From Edaphobacter lichenicola (GTDB taxonomy: Bacteria; Acidobacteriota; Terriglobia; Terriglobales; Acidobacteriaceae): a stretch of 64,000 nt of DNA. Of the stretch, positions 43,279 through 52,492 are shown one piece after another. The notes beneath the pieces were generated by a model. It was not told the origin of the DNA and ran no database searches. It saw only the letters and a list, made by a program, of their open reading frames with translations. The translations under genes were made by a program, and so were the position numbers. The stretch is from NCBI RefSeq assembly GCF_014201315.1, contig NZ_JACHDY010000002.1:620001-684000 (forward strand). The letters are read 5' to 3'. The first letter of the stretch is position 1. Each line of letters starts with the position of its first letter.

Positions 43279-43473
43279 GTCCTGCCGGACGGGCGCCCTG
43301 CGCGTGCGGCGGTCACTTCGTGACGCGTCTACCGGTCAGGGCAGCATGAGCAGCACAGGGCCTCCCGTTTGGTCGGCGCAAAATTCATCTCGCGACCAGC
43401 GGGAGCGCCGAGCGAAGCGGTATACAAGTCACGAAGTGACCGCCACACGCGCAGTGGGCCCGTCCGGCAGGAC
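43279..43473. repeat. Inverted-repeat element, family 1, large palindromic copy
   Basis: Starts GTCCTGCCGGACGGGC and ends GCCCGTCCGGCAGGAC. The interior repeats the GGTCACTTCGTGACGCGTCT / TACAAGTCACGAAGTGACCG pair in opposite orientations, so much of the 195 bp can fold on itself. It resembles two right halves joined head to head. Confidence 0.85.
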
Positions 43474-43587
43474 ACGCTCCCCCAAAAAACTGTCAAGCCC
43501 CAAAACCACCTAAGCCATTACAAACCAACAACATCCACCTGGCGCATGAGTTACCCCCAAACCGCTAGAATAGAACCAGAGAACAGA

Positions 43588-43620
43588 AAAGCCCCGCGGA
43601 CATCCGCCGGGGCTTTCGTC
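43588..43620. terminator. GC-rich terminator-like hairpin
   Basis: AAAGCCCCG (43588-43596) pairs with CGGGGCTTT (43608-43616), with an inner CGGA/TCCG extension. On the plus strand it is followed by a T-rich CGTCTTTC, on the minus strand by TTTTCTGTTCTC, so it could work in both directions. Confidence 0.6.
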
Positions 43621-43675
43621 TTTCAGCACCAAATCGCCATAAATCATTGATTTAAAGTATTTTAGCCACAACCAA

Positions 43676-43728
43676 TCTGGAATCAATACTTTGCAGGCAT
43701 ATACTCCCTGCAAACTATTGATTCCAGA
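43676..43728. repeat. Long hairpin, 22-bp arms
   Basis: TCTGGAATCAATACTTTGCAGG and CCTGCAAACTATTGATTCCAGA are inverted repeats matching at 21 of 22 positions, separated by nine bases. It is AT-richer than its surroundings. It lies 55 bases downstream of the HNH stop codon on the minus strand, so it could cap that transcript, or be the remnant of a small mobile unit. Confidence 0.7.
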
Positions 43729-43783
43729 TATTTTACGCCCAAAATACCCCAGGGGGGAGGGGGGTACCCAACACCAGCCGCAG

Positions 43784-44455
43784 CTAAGCCGCTGGCTCAG
43801 CCTCAAAGTAGAGATACTTCCGCCAGGCCGCGTCCGCGCTTCCGATCATGCGCATGATGTGCCGTGAGGTATGCAAAGAAAACGGCCGTGGTTCCCGCTG
43901 CAGCTTCATGTCCGTCAGCTCATGCAGCATCTGGTTGCCCTTGCGCCGGTTGCAGTTGTGGCAGCAGGCGACCAGATTCTCCCAGGTCGAAAGCCCGCCA
44001 CGCGACCGCGGTATGACATGATCCAGCGTCAACTCCCCCGCGGTCAGGATGACGCTGCAGTACTGGCACGAGTTTCGGTCACGAAGAAGAATATTCTTGC
44101 GACTCAGCGCCCGTGTCTGGTGCGGAATCCGGCGGTACTCCAGCAGCCGGATCACGCTCGGCATCGCCACCCGCATCCGCGCCGCATGCAGCACCGCACC
44201 CTGCTCCTCCTCGGTCCTGGCAACGCCCTTCAACACCAGCACCAGCGCACGCCGCGCCCCGCAGATGTTGATCGGCTCGTACGAAGCATTCAGCACCAGC
44301 ACCGGGGTCTGCATCGCCGGCTGGCGAAACACGCCAACCCGAACCTCGCGCTCCGTCGTAACCCGCCCGGAAGCGTGCCCAGTCCCATGCCCGCCGCCGT
44401 GCCCCGCGTGTCGTTTTCCACTCAGCCCCTGCTTCCGCATCTTCCCCGATTGCAT
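43784..44455 (-). CDS. HNH endonuclease
   Basis: 223 residues. A Gly/His-rich N-terminus ([15 protein letters not shown]) precedes a conserved domain starting [20 protein letters not shown]. The HNH motif is intact: CQYC (Zn), [13 protein letters not shown] (catalytic Asp-His), [15 protein letters not shown] (Zn ligands and Asn). This HNH type is widespread and often stands alone, perhaps a restriction- or repair-type nuclease. The start at 44455 has GGAGGG upstream; the internal Met48 lacks a ribosome site. Confidence 0.92.
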   Translation of the reverse strand: MQSGKMRKQGLSGKRHAGHGGGHGTGHASGRVTTEREVRVGVFRQPAMQTPVLVLNASYEPINICGARRALVLVLKGVARTEEEQGAVLHAARMRVAMPSVIRLLEYRRIPHQTRALSRKNILLRDRNSCQYCSVILTAGELTLDHVIPRSRGGLSTWENLVACCHNCNRRKGNQMLHELTDMKLQREPRPFSLHTSRHIMRMIGSADAAWRKYLYFEAEPAA

Positions 44456-44522
44456 CTCAAAGCCCTCCGGTTCCAGCTACTGTTAGCACTCCGCGCCAAG
44501 CTCCTCTGCCACTCCAACTCCA

Positions 44523-45500
44523 CTAACCGGCATCCCAGACGGCAACACCAGAACCCGCAACACCAGACCTTGCATCCGCCGAAACCGCATCCTTGGAATC
44601 CCAGGAAGCAACCATCTCCGCCTGGGCCCGCGACGCCGTCGCTACCCAGACCTTGCCAGCCCCGGCCCGCCGCAAAACCTGCGCACAAGCGCGAGCCGTA
44701 GCCCCAGTCGTATAAATGTCATCGATCAACAAAACTTCGCGTCCAGCCAGCGCCGCACGATCGTCCACCTTGAACGCGCCCTGCAGATTTCGCCGCCGCC
44801 CCTTCGGAGTCAGCTCAAACTGGCTTCGCGTATCCTTCACCCGGCGAATCACCTCATGCGCCGAACGCAGCTTCCACTGCGGACGAGTCCTCTTCAACTC
44901 CCCAAGGGCAGCATCAGCCATCAACACCGCCTGGTTGTAGCCCCGCTCGCGCTCCTTGGAGGGAAACAAAGGCACCGCAACAACCAGCAGTTCACCACCA
45001 GCCTCTCCCTCCAGCATCTCAATCGCCCGCGCCAGGAACCTGCCCAGCAGCTTCGCCACCGAACGCATCCGCTCGTACTTCAGCAGGTGAATCATCTCCC
45101 GTAGCTCATCCTGATACACCGCATAGGCCACAGCCCGCTCGAACTCCGGCGGCACCATCCTGCACGGCGAACACACCAGCCCCTCCACAGGAAACTGCCC
45201 CGCAAACCGCACGCCCTCCATGTCGAGCGCCTCGCCACAGCGCACGCAGAGCGTCATCGACTGCGCCTCAACTCCCTCTACACATCTGTCACATACAGGA
45301 GACAGCCCAGCTGTCAGCAGAGGCTCACCACAAGCCCTGCAATCGGTCGGATACAACGTAGTAACCAGATCATCCAGAGCAGCCCGAACCACCCGTCCAG
45401 GCCCTCGCCACCAGCGAGAGTTCGCGTGCCCTTCTACCCCGCCGCCAGGCGGAGCACCGGGGGGCCCCCCGGAACCAATCCCGAGCGCATTGTCATTCAA
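44523..45500 (-). CDS. comF: ComF family protein (phosphoribosyltransferase-like)
   Basis: 325 residues. A Gly/Pro-rich N-terminus is followed by a zinc-binding region (CRACGE, CDRC, CVRCGE, CSPC) and a phosphoribosyltransferase fold. Its PRPP loop is EVLLIDDIYTTGATARACAQ, with YTTGA contacting the phosphate. ComF proteins support DNA uptake during natural transformation in Gram-positives and some Gram-negatives; the exact biochemical step is unsettled. The gene is on the same strand as HNH, 67 bases apart, so they may be co-transcribed. Confidence 0.9.
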   Translation of the reverse strand: MNDNALGIGSGGPPGAPPGGGVEGHANSRWWRGPGRVVRAALDDLVTTLYPTDCRACGEPLLTAGLSPVCDRCVEGVEAQSMTLCVRCGEALDMEGVRFAGQFPVEGLVCSPCRMVPPEFERAVAYAVYQDELREMIHLLKYERMRSVAKLLGRFLARAIEMLEGEAGGELLVVAVPLFPSKERERGYNQAVLMADAALGELKRTRPQWKLRSAHEVIRRVKDTRSQFELTPKGRRRNLQGAFKVDDRAALAGREVLLIDDIYTTGATARACAQVLRRAGAGKVWVATASRAQAEMVASWDSKDAVSADARSGVAGSGVAVWDAG

Positions 45501-45639
45501 GCAATCGCTGAAGACTCACCTCACTCGCCGGCGCTCCAGGTCCGTCGGACCGCGCCATTTCACGCAGTATAGCCCCTTAGCCACACCAGCCGTCAACAAT
45601 TCTGCACCACAAAAGATGCGCCTGTGCTACATCTAGGCC

Positions 45640-46245
45640 ATGTTGAAAGTCGCCACCTGGTGCGCCAAATGCCTCTTTCTATACCTCCTGGTCGCAATCG
45701 CCGCGATCCGATTCTCATGGGTTGTCACGACGCCAGTATGGCAACTGGCTACCACGATGCACTGGACCGCCCTGAACCGCGTTGGCTATGTACTGAGTTA
45801 CTTTCTACCCATCTTCGCCGGCACCGGATTCGTCCTGGGCCTCATCCCCTTCGGCAAGCTTGGCAAGACGCTTGGAGATCTCTCCCGCTCCATCGCTCCT
45901 TCCCCGTCTACTGGACTAACCCTGGAACCGGACGCCGTGCCCCCGATCCTGTGGGCTTGGCTTCCCGTCACCGTCGCCTTTCTCATCCGCTTCGCCACCT
46001 GGAAGTCCCAGACCTCAAGCGTCTTCGACACACACCGGTCAGTCGGCCGCATCGAACGCTTCTTCGGCCCTCTCTATGGACAGACCTCCGGCCTGCTCGA
46101 CAGCAGATGGATCACCGATCGCTTCCTCTTCACCGGCCCCATGCTCTTCCTTATCGCTTGCGCCCTCGCAGCTCTACTGCGCTATAAACTGACAGCCCCG
46201 CGGAAACCTCAGGTGGAAAAGGAAACCGGCAGCGGGCCGATTTGA
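45640..46245 (+). CDS. Hypothetical membrane protein
   Basis: 201 residues with about four hydrophobic segments: CLFLYLLVAIAAIRF, VGYVLSYFLPIFAGTGFVLG, LWAWLPVTVAFLIRFATWKS and LFTGPMLFLIACALAALLRY. A soluble loop separates segments 2 and 3. No recognised family or neighbour-based role. Confidence 0.72.
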   Translation: MLKVATWCAKCLFLYLLVAIAAIRFSWVVTTPVWQLATTMHWTALNRVGYVLSYFLPIFAGTGFVLGLIPFGKLGKTLGDLSRSIAPSPSTGLTLEPDAVPPILWAWLPVTVAFLIRFATWKSQTSSVFDTHRSVGRIERFFGPLYGQTSGLLDSRWITDRFLFTGPMLFLIACALAALLRYKLTAPRKPQVEKETGSGPI

Positions 46246-46423
46246 TATTGCGTCAGCACAGCTCGATGTCACCGTAGTCAAGAGACACAAAGCTGTCGGG
46301 GGATTCAAACGCAAGTGATCGGGATTTTGTTGCACTCGCTGAAAAGTTTCATGCTATCGTTTCCGAGCGGATCATCTCCCCCCTTGCCGCGTGCGAAATT
46401 CGAAATCCCCCGAGGATGACATC

Positions 46424-47758
46424 ATGAAGAACAACACAGGCACCGGAAGGTTTGCCTCGCTAGCAAGCTTTCGTCTCCATTTAGTCACTATGGCGCTGGT
46501 GACAGGGTCAGTCCTTCTAACGCCTCCCACCCTCAGCGCACAGGACGACTTACACGTTCAATACAAATTTAACGGCCTCGCCGATGGTGCTTCACCCATC
46601 GGGAACCTGCTTGCCGATGGTTACAGTCATGTCCTCGGAGTCGCCAACGAGGGCGGAAACGTGTGCGTTCCGTCGGGCTGCGGCGTGATATTCGATTGGG
46701 CTCATGGCTTCTTGGTTCCAAAATTCACCTTCGGATCGCTTGATGGTAAGCCCAACTTCCCAACCTCCGGCTTGGTGCGCGACACTGCTGGAGATCTGTA
46801 CGGCGAAATGTTGCTTAAAATACAAACGAACTCAACCGTTGGAGCGATCTACAAGATTCTTCCATCGGGTACAGGAGAAGTAGTCCACGTTTTTTCCGCC
46901 TCCGAAGGGGAGCCGTACGGCGGCCTGACGATCGACAAGAACGGAAACCTCTACGGCGTGACGACAGGCGGCGGCTGCGCTCCTGGTAACGGTTGCGGGG
47001 AGATCTTCAAGATCGATCCCAGGGGAGTTACAACTGTCCTCTTTCACTTCAATAATCCAACCGAAACCGGTTCCGATCCTCTGGCATCTCTAGCGGTCGA
47101 TGCGGTGGGGAATCTCTATGGCACCACGGTGGACGGCGGCCCGGATGATACCGGAAACTCCGATAACCCCGGTTATGGAGTCCTGTTTCAGTTGAGACCC
47201 GATGGCACCTTTACCCCGCTCCACTACTTCACTGGCGGGACCGATGGAGCTGCACCCAACAGCATCGCGCTCGATGGCAACGGAAACATTTACGGCTTTG
47301 CGCTTCAAGGAGGAGACCTCAGCACCTGCGCCCTCTATGACGCGGGCGCCTTCGCCAACTTTGGTTGCGGTGTGGCGTACGAATACGACACCTCCGGCAG
47401 CTTTTCTGTGATCCACTCCTTTGTTGGTTCGGATGGCGCTGGACCACAGGGAATACCCCTGGTCCTCGGTGATACGATCTACGGCGCAACCCAGGCCGGG
47501 GGAGTCCACGGCTCTACCGAAGGACTTGATGGATTCGGTGTGGTCTTTCAGATCACCGCGAATGGAACTGAAACCACTCTGCATTCCTTTGCGGGAAAGG
47601 ACGGCCTCTCGCCCTCTACCGGGCTCATCCAACTGCCCAATGGAGATATCTACGGCGCAACCCTGTATGGGGGGCATTCCAGCAATAGCACTCATCCGTG
47701 TAAGACAAACGGAACCGCCGGTTGCGGTGTGTTGTATAAGATTGTGCTTCCCAAGTGA
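46424..47758 (+). CDS. Choice-of-anchor tandem repeat GloVer-containing protein
   Basis: 444 residues from the ATG at 46424 (GAGGA upstream). It has a signal peptide (LVTMALVTGSVLLTPPTLSA). Repeats of the GloVer type follow, for example GGLTIDKNGNLYGVTTGGGC, LASLAVDAVGNLYGTTVDGG, SIALDGNGNIYGFALQGGD and LIQLPNGDIYGATLYGG. These proteins are secreted or surface-exposed, often in groups in Acidobacteriota, and have no known activity. Here it stands alone. Confidence 0.9.
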   Translation: MKNNTGTGRFASLASFRLHLVTMALVTGSVLLTPPTLSAQDDLHVQYKFNGLADGASPIGNLLADGYSHVLGVANEGGNVCVPSGCGVIFDWAHGFLVPKFTFGSLDGKPNFPTSGLVRDTAGDLYGEMLLKIQTNSTVGAIYKILPSGTGEVVHVFSASEGEPYGGLTIDKNGNLYGVTTGGGCAPGNGCGEIFKIDPRGVTTVLFHFNNPTETGSDPLASLAVDAVGNLYGTTVDGGPDDTGNSDNPGYGVLFQLRPDGTFTPLHYFTGGTDGAAPNSIALDGNGNIYGFALQGGDLSTCALYDAGAFANFGCGVAYEYDTSGSFSVIHSFVGSDGAGPQGIPLVLGDTIYGATQAGGVHGSTEGLDGFGVVFQITANGTETTLHSFAGKDGLSPSTGLIQLPNGDIYGATLYGGHSSNSTHPCKTNGTAGCGVLYKIVLPK

Positions 47759-47817
47759 CTACCTCGATCACTCTCGGTTCCTTCTAATGCGGAGGCACAT
47801 GATCGGTAATTCAAACA

Positions 47818-48016
47818 GAAAACTCTCGATCACGAGACAAAGGCGTGTTTGCGAGTTTCCAAGTTCGGACCATTCCGCCGTGACGAGTAGGCCCGTGGCT
47901 GAAGATGGCAACTACCATCAGCGGGTAGAGTATCCATGTCAGCTTGTGCCAAGCCTCATCACCCGGCTCCGGGTCCGGAGGAGACTGATAGCCGTCGTCG
48001 GATGGTCCGACAACGT
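47818..48016 (-). pseudogene. Membrane-protein C-terminal remnant
   Basis: On the minus strand from a stop at about 48016 the frame reads VVGPSDDGYQSPPDPEPGDE, then AWHKLTWILYPLMVVAIFSH and ends KLANTPLSRDREFSV. Composition and the hydrophobic segment look like real protein, yet no ATG, GTG or TTG with a ribosome site begins it and a stop lies just upstream. I read it as the end of a broken gene; the family is unknown. Confidence 0.4.
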
Positions 48017-48076
48017 TTGAATGCGATCAGCCACGCTTGGAGTATTAGCCTCGGACTAAGCTTACCTGTCGTAGCC

Positions 48077-48108
48077 ACTTGTCCGTGAAGTCGATATCTC
48101 GGACAAGT
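48077..48108. promoter_or_regulatory. Inverted repeat upstream of the OPT gene
   Basis: ACTTGTCCG (48077-48085) and CGGACAAGT (48100-48108) are perfect nine-base arms with 14 bases between. It lies 211 bases upstream of the OPT transporter ATG and may be an operator or a terminator of the broken upstream gene. Confidence 0.45.
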
Positions 48109-48319
48109 ACCTCGCTTCTCAATTGGCGTTTAACAGGTCGTCTCATCGACTAACCAATGAACATCCGTGAATCGCAGTTCCGGTAACTACAGACTCTTCA
48201 AAAGACACTTCAAAACTCAACAGACGAATCCTGCAAAGCCAGTAGTCAACCACCACATCCCCGCTGATACACTCCATCGAAGCCGAAACACAGCTCGACC
48301 AAGCGGGAGACGCACCACC

Positions 48320-50680
48320 ATGGCAACATCCACACCGACCAAACCAGCCTTCAAACCCTTCGTCCCTACCACTGAAACCCGCCCCGAGCTCTCCGCACGC
48401 GCACTCATCCTCGGCGCAATCTTCGGTGTCCTTTTCGGTGCGGTCACTGTCTATGTAGGTCTCCGTGCTGGTCTCACGGTCGCCGCGTCCATCCCCATCT
48501 CGGTCCTTTCCATCTCCATCCTGCGAGCGTTCGGAAAAGCCAGCATCCTCGAGAACAACATCGTTCAAAGCACTGGCAATGCGGGCCAATCCATCGCGTC
48601 CGGTGTCATCTTCACACTTCCGGCACTCATCTTCCTCGGCTTTGATCTCGAAGCATCCCGCATCTTCGCGCTCGCTCTCTTCGGAGGATGGCTCGGCGTT
48701 CTCTTCATGATCCCCCTTCGCCGCCAGCTCATCGTCGAAGAGCACGACAACCTGATCTATCCCGAAGGAACAGCCTGCGCCGACGTCTTGATCGCCGGGG
48801 AACGCGGCGGCTCATTCGCCTCTCGTGTCTTCCTTGGTCTTGGCCTCGGCGGTCTCTACACTCTCTTCCAGAACGACAACCTCTTCGCCCTCTGGCCCAG
48901 CCAGCCGGACTATCAGCCCGATCTCGGCACGCAACATCTCCTCAAAGGCTCTGCCATCCGCGCCGACTGTACCCCGGAGTATCTCGGCGTCGGCTACATC
49001 ATTGGCATTCGCGTCGCGGCCATCATGCTCGCAGGTGGTGTCTTCTCGTGGCTGGTTCTCATGCCTGCCATCTACTTCTTTGGCTCGCATCTCTCCACGC
49101 CACTCTATCCCGGCACCGTTCTCATTACGCAGATGTCGCCATCCGATCTCTGGCGAACCTACGTCCGCCCCATGGGAGCAGGCGCCGTCGCAGCCGCCGG
49201 TCTCATAACGCTCTTGCGCACCCTCCCCACTATCGTGGGAGCACTCACTCAGGGCTTCAAAAAGACCGGCTCAGGTAAAGCTGCCGCTGCACTGCCCTCT
49301 CGCACGGAACACGATCTCCCTCCTATCGTCGTCTTTGGTGGCTCGTTGCTCCTTATCCTGCTGATGTTTCTCTTTCTTCAGTTCAAGCCCATCCCCGGTG
49401 CCCAGGTGGGCGCTCTCGCCAACATCGCGGCTGCTCTGCTCGTCGTCGTCTTCGGCTTCCTCTTCGTCACCGTCAGCGCGCGCATCGTCGGCATCGTCGG
49501 CTCCTCCGCCTCGCCCGTCTCCGGCATGACCATCGCAACCCTCATGGCCACTGCCGCCATCTTCCTCGTCAAAGGATGGACGGCCCCCGCCTTCGGAGCA
49601 CTTGCGATTACGATTGGCGGCGTTGTTTGCATCGCCGCCTCCAACGCAGGCGATACCTCGCAAGACCTCAAGACCGGTTACCTCATCGGCGCAACGCCGT
49701 GGAAGCAACAGATCGCCATTATGATCGGCGTCATCGTCTCGATCTTTTCGATTGGCGCTACGCTCAACGCGATGAACAAAGGCCTTGAGACCTTTCAGCG
49801 TCTCCCCAAACCAATCGTCTTTTCTCTCGACAAACTTCCTGACGGCGTTCAGAACAACGGCCAATTCACCCGCGACCACATTGCATTTGCCCATGGAGAC
49901 CGAGCCGTAGAACAGATCTCGAATGCGAAGCAATATGTGCTTCTCAACGCCATCGGGTCCACGACGCTTGATGATGGCAAGTATCTCTACAACCCCGTGA
50001 CGGGTCAGATCGAAGTCCAGTGGATTCAGGGTATCGGCAGCGAAAAGGCGGCAGCACCGCAAGGCCGTCTGATGGCGACTGTTATCAATGGCATTCTGAG
50101 CCGCAAGCTGCCCTGGGCACTGGTCTTGCTGGGTGTTGCCATTGTGGTCGTTGTTGAGCTTCTTGGCGTCCGGTCACTGACCTTCGCGGTAGGGGCTTAT
50201 CTCAGCGTTGCTACTACGCTGGCGATCTTTGTGGGTGGTGTGATGCGCTGGATGGTGGATCGCGCGATGCTTCGCCATGCGGCGGAGAAGGCTCGGCTTG
50301 AGCATGACGCTTCTTTGGCCCTTTGGCACTCGGATCGCGATACGTGGCTGGCTCAACATCCTGACTTTGACCCTACGAATCCTGCACATGCGGATGATGG
50401 CGGGGTTCCTGTCTTCAACGCCATTACTGCTCGCGATGTCACTCTTGAATCTGAGGTTTCTCCCGGTTCTCTTTATGCTTCGGGGCTGATTGCGGCTGGT
50501 GGAATCGTTGGATTGCTGGGGGTTTGCGTAAAACTTTACGAAGCGGCTACGGACCGCTCGATTCCCCGGTTCAGCGAGCATAATCCTCTGCACCATGACC
50601 CGGTCAGCGTGGTGATGTTTGCTCTGCTGGCTTTTTCGCTTTACTACTTTGCGCGGAAACCGCTCACCCGCGAAGGGTGA
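48320..50680 (+). CDS. OPT family oligopeptide transporter
   Basis: 786 residues from the ATG at 48320 (GGGAG upstream). The OPT signature occurs early: SARALILGAIFGVLFGAVTV, YVGLRAGLTVAASIPISVLS, LENNIVQSTGNAGQSIASGV. About fourteen membrane helices follow, with conserved segments VGLVGSSASPVSGM-like (IVGIVGSSASPVSGMTIATL) and DTSQDLKTGYLIGATPWKQQ. A long cytoplasmic loop lies at about 550-600. OPT proteins take up peptides or metal chelates with protons. No neighbour gives a substrate. Confidence 0.93.
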   Translation: MATSTPTKPAFKPFVPTTETRPELSARALILGAIFGVLFGAVTVYVGLRAGLTVAASIPISVLSISILRAFGKASILENNIVQSTGNAGQSIASGVIFTLPALIFLGFDLEASRIFALALFGGWLGVLFMIPLRRQLIVEEHDNLIYPEGTACADVLIAGERGGSFASRVFLGLGLGGLYTLFQNDNLFALWPSQPDYQPDLGTQHLLKGSAIRADCTPEYLGVGYIIGIRVAAIMLAGGVFSWLVLMPAIYFFGSHLSTPLYPGTVLITQMSPSDLWRTYVRPMGAGAVAAAGLITLLRTLPTIVGALTQGFKKTGSGKAAAALPSRTEHDLPPIVVFGGSLLLILLMFLFLQFKPIPGAQVGALANIAAALLVVVFGFLFVTVSARIVGIVGSSASPVSGMTIATLMATAAIFLVKGWTAPAFGALAITIGGVVCIAASNAGDTSQDLKTGYLIGATPWKQQIAIMIGVIVSIFSIGATLNAMNKGLETFQRLPKPIVFSLDKLPDGVQNNGQFTRDHIAFAHGDRAVEQISNAKQYVLLNAIGSTTLDDGKYLYNPVTGQIEVQWIQGIGSEKAAAPQGRLMATVINGILSRKLPWALVLLGVAIVVVVELLGVRSLTFAVGAYLSVATTLAIFVGGVMRWMVDRAMLRHAAEKARLEHDASLALWHSDRDTWLAQHPDFDPTNPAHADDGGVPVFNAITARDVTLESEVSPGSLYASGLIAAGGIVGLLGVCVKLYEAATDRSIPRFSEHNPLHHDPVSVVMFALLAFSLYYFARKPLTREG

Positions 50681-50704
50681 TTTTGGGAATTTGCGGCAAA
50701 AAAA

Positions 50705-50815
50705 ATTGCTGCGTGGTGAAGGGCGCTTTTTGCAGGGGTTTTTGCGTTTTTCGTGGTGTTTTTCGATGGTAAATCGTGGTGATGTTGTGGTGAATTGCGT
50801 GGCTAAGGTGGTGTT
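50705..50815. repeat. CACCAC-type repeat (family 3), opposite strand
   Basis: The reverse complement contains CACGCAATTCACCACAACAT, CACCACGATTTACCATCG and AACACCACGAAAAACGC, the same pattern as at 37495-37580. It follows the OPT stop codon, with no gene in it. Confidence 0.6.
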
Positions 50816-50966
50816 TTAGCCGTCACTTTTTCTGGGGTGAAAAATGCGCCAAGTTTTTGAACTTTATTTTTGACCGGCACCCGTCTGAGCCGTCTTTTTC
50901 GGGTTCAGGGTGACGGAGCGGTTGTGGTTTTCTTTGGGTCTCATGATGGGAAGGAGATTTTGGGAT

Positions 50967-51437
50967 ATGAGTCATGTACTGGTGATCTTTCAAGCGGATA
51001 CGGAGCGCACGGAGCAGTTGGCGCTGGCGGTCGGGGTGGGTGCGGTTGAGGCGGAGGCGGGTATTCGGTTGCGACGTCTGAGGACGCCGGGCGCGGTCGA
51101 GGTGGGGCACAAGGGCTATGGGACGCTGCGGGAGGCAGATCTGCTGTGGGCCGAGACCGTTGTGGTTGGATTGGAGGGCGAAAGGTCCGGGACAGAGGAG
51201 CTGAACAGTCTGGTTGCAGTGCTGTCCGGGCTTGATTCGAGCCAGATGAAGGGGAAGGAGTGCTGGACGTTTAACGCGGAGGGTATTGCCGCAAGAAGGA
51301 CGGAGGCACAGACGTTTGTGGAGGAGGCTTTACTCGCGGCTGGAATCACTCCGGTGCCCGCACTGGTCTCGGATGCTGCCGATGAGATGGAGCGAATGAA
51401 AGATGTTGGCCGCCAGCTTGGGCGGCAACAGGTTTGA
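50967..51437 (+). CDS. Flavodoxin-like protein (WrbA-type fold), uncertain
   Basis: 156 residues from the ATG at 50967 (AAGGAG upstream). MSHVLVIFQADTERTEQLAL resembles the FMN-binding P-loop of flavodoxin-like NAD(P)H quinone reductases, and LREADLLWAETVVVGLEGER resembles their second strand-loop. The C-terminal half is less typical and the family assignment is tentative. The flavin-binding residues are not all recognisable. Confidence 0.6.
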   Translation: MSHVLVIFQADTERTEQLALAVGVGAVEAEAGIRLRRLRTPGAVEVGHKGYGTLREADLLWAETVVVGLEGERSGTEELNSLVAVLSGLDSSQMKGKECWTFNAEGIAARRTEAQTFVEEALLAAGITPVPALVSDAADEMERMKDVGRQLGRQQV

Positions 51438-51496
51438 GTGGCCGGTCAAAGCTGTAACAAGCTCGCGGCTGTAATCAGCTCAAGGCTGCAAGAAGC

Positions 51497-51913
51497 TCAA
51501 GGCTGCAACCAGAGGAGCGATCCGACGGTCAGGGCGTTCTCTGCCGGAGCTCTTGCCGGAGCCCGGATCGCGCGGGTCCTGCAGGCGTGCAGCATATCGA
51601 TTTGCCGGGCGTAGTCGGAATCCTGAGCGAGGTGGATTCCGTAGGCCGTGAAGGTCTGGAAGCCGGGGACCTGGACACTCAGAGAATAGATCCCGTTGGG
51701 GAGTTTACGAAACTCGTAGCTTCCATCGCTGCCGGTTCGTGTTCTGAAGACAGCTTCGGTCCTCTGATTGACGACGACAACTTTGGCACCCTGGATGGTT
51801 GAGCCTTCCCGGTCGTCTACCGTTCCGCGGATGCGCGGCGAGAGATTTCCTGAACTTGAAGACGGGATGACCGAGAGAGAAAAGAGCAAGGCGAGCGCCA
51901 GTAAGCAGGACAT
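51497..51913 (-). CDS. Secreted carboxypeptidase-regulatory-like domain protein
   Basis: 138 residues from the ATG at 51913; a signal peptide follows (SCLLALALLFSLSVIPSSSS). Then comes one CarboxypepD_reg-like beta-sandwich: PRIRGTVDDREGSTIQGAKV, EAVFRTRTGSDGSYEFRKLP, NGIYSLSVQVPGFQTFT. Such domains are common in the large TonB-linked proteins of Acidobacteriota. The longer frame to 52183 would add a hydrophobic N-terminus, which I doubt. Confidence 0.7.
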   Translation of the reverse strand: MSCLLALALLFSLSVIPSSSSGNLSPRIRGTVDDREGSTIQGAKVVVVNQRTEAVFRTRTGSDGSYEFRKLPNGIYSLSVQVPGFQTFTAYGIHLAQDSDYARQIDMLHACRTRAIRAPARAPAENALTVGSLLWLQP

Positions 51914-52444
51914 CAACAATCCATTGCGCTCCCTTTTGATCGTCGGGACCGGAATCGTCACGAGGATCGCGAGGGCCAGGCAGAGGCGATAGACGGAGGC
52001 ATGAGCGGGACGAAAGGAAGCAAGATGAAGAAGGACAGGATCCTCGGCTGCGCTGTGGAAGGACAACAGAAGAGCAGACCAAGGTAGGGGGGATAGCACC
52101 GATAGCAGGAACATCGCCGACAAAAAGATCAACAGGGGTACGGGCAAAGCAAGCAGCGACAGAAACGATAGAAGCATCAGCAACGAAAAGTCTCCCTCGG
52201 GCGGTGTTCAGGAGGCTGCCTGACTGCCACCCACAGATCACCGGTCTCTCACTGAACTTAGGACCTGACTGACGGGATTCCAAGGGCCACCCCGAAGAAC
52301 CTTCCTATAGCCACTCCATCGGCACGGGGAAAAACGTCGATTGGTCCGCCCAATTATCCTCTGCGAAGCTAAGGCTCGCAGCCTGTGAAACGCTAATATG
52401 CTGATAAGAGGAAGGATAAGGAGCGAAGACCAGGTTTTGAATCT
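51914..52444. other. Intergenic region without a supported gene
   Basis: Open frames on the minus strand run through here but have no ribosome sites and no recognisable domain. Nothing else is seen except the operator candidate at its right end. Confidence 0.4.
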
Positions 52445-52462
52445 TATCTCGGTGTCGAGATA
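52445..52462. promoter_or_regulatory. MarR operator candidate
   Basis: TATCTCGGTGTCGAGATA is a perfect palindrome of seven-base arms around GTGT, 30 bases upstream of the marR ATG. Its TATCTCG half-site is of the type bound by MarR proteins, and the position fits autorepression of the marR-pirin pair. Confidence 0.6.
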
Positions 52463-52492
52463 TCTTATGTCGTAGGAGTTGAGGAGCCGGAG

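Larger units (their letters stand above)
43480..43783. other. Intergenic region with terminator, long hairpin and G-run
   Basis: About 300 bases without a gene between the repeat element and the minus-strand HNH gene. It contains the terminator at 43588-43620, the hairpin at 43676-43728 and a G-run (GGGGGGAGGGGGG near 43751-43763). Confidence 0.6.
47759..48319. other. Intergenic region with a coding remnant and a hairpin
   Basis: About 560 bases before the OPT gene. The minus strand between about 48016 and 47818 translates as EPGDEAWHKLTWILYPLMVV and onward to a stop, with a membrane-like segment, but it lacks an acceptable start codon. A nine-base inverted repeat lies at 48077-48108. Confidence 0.5.
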
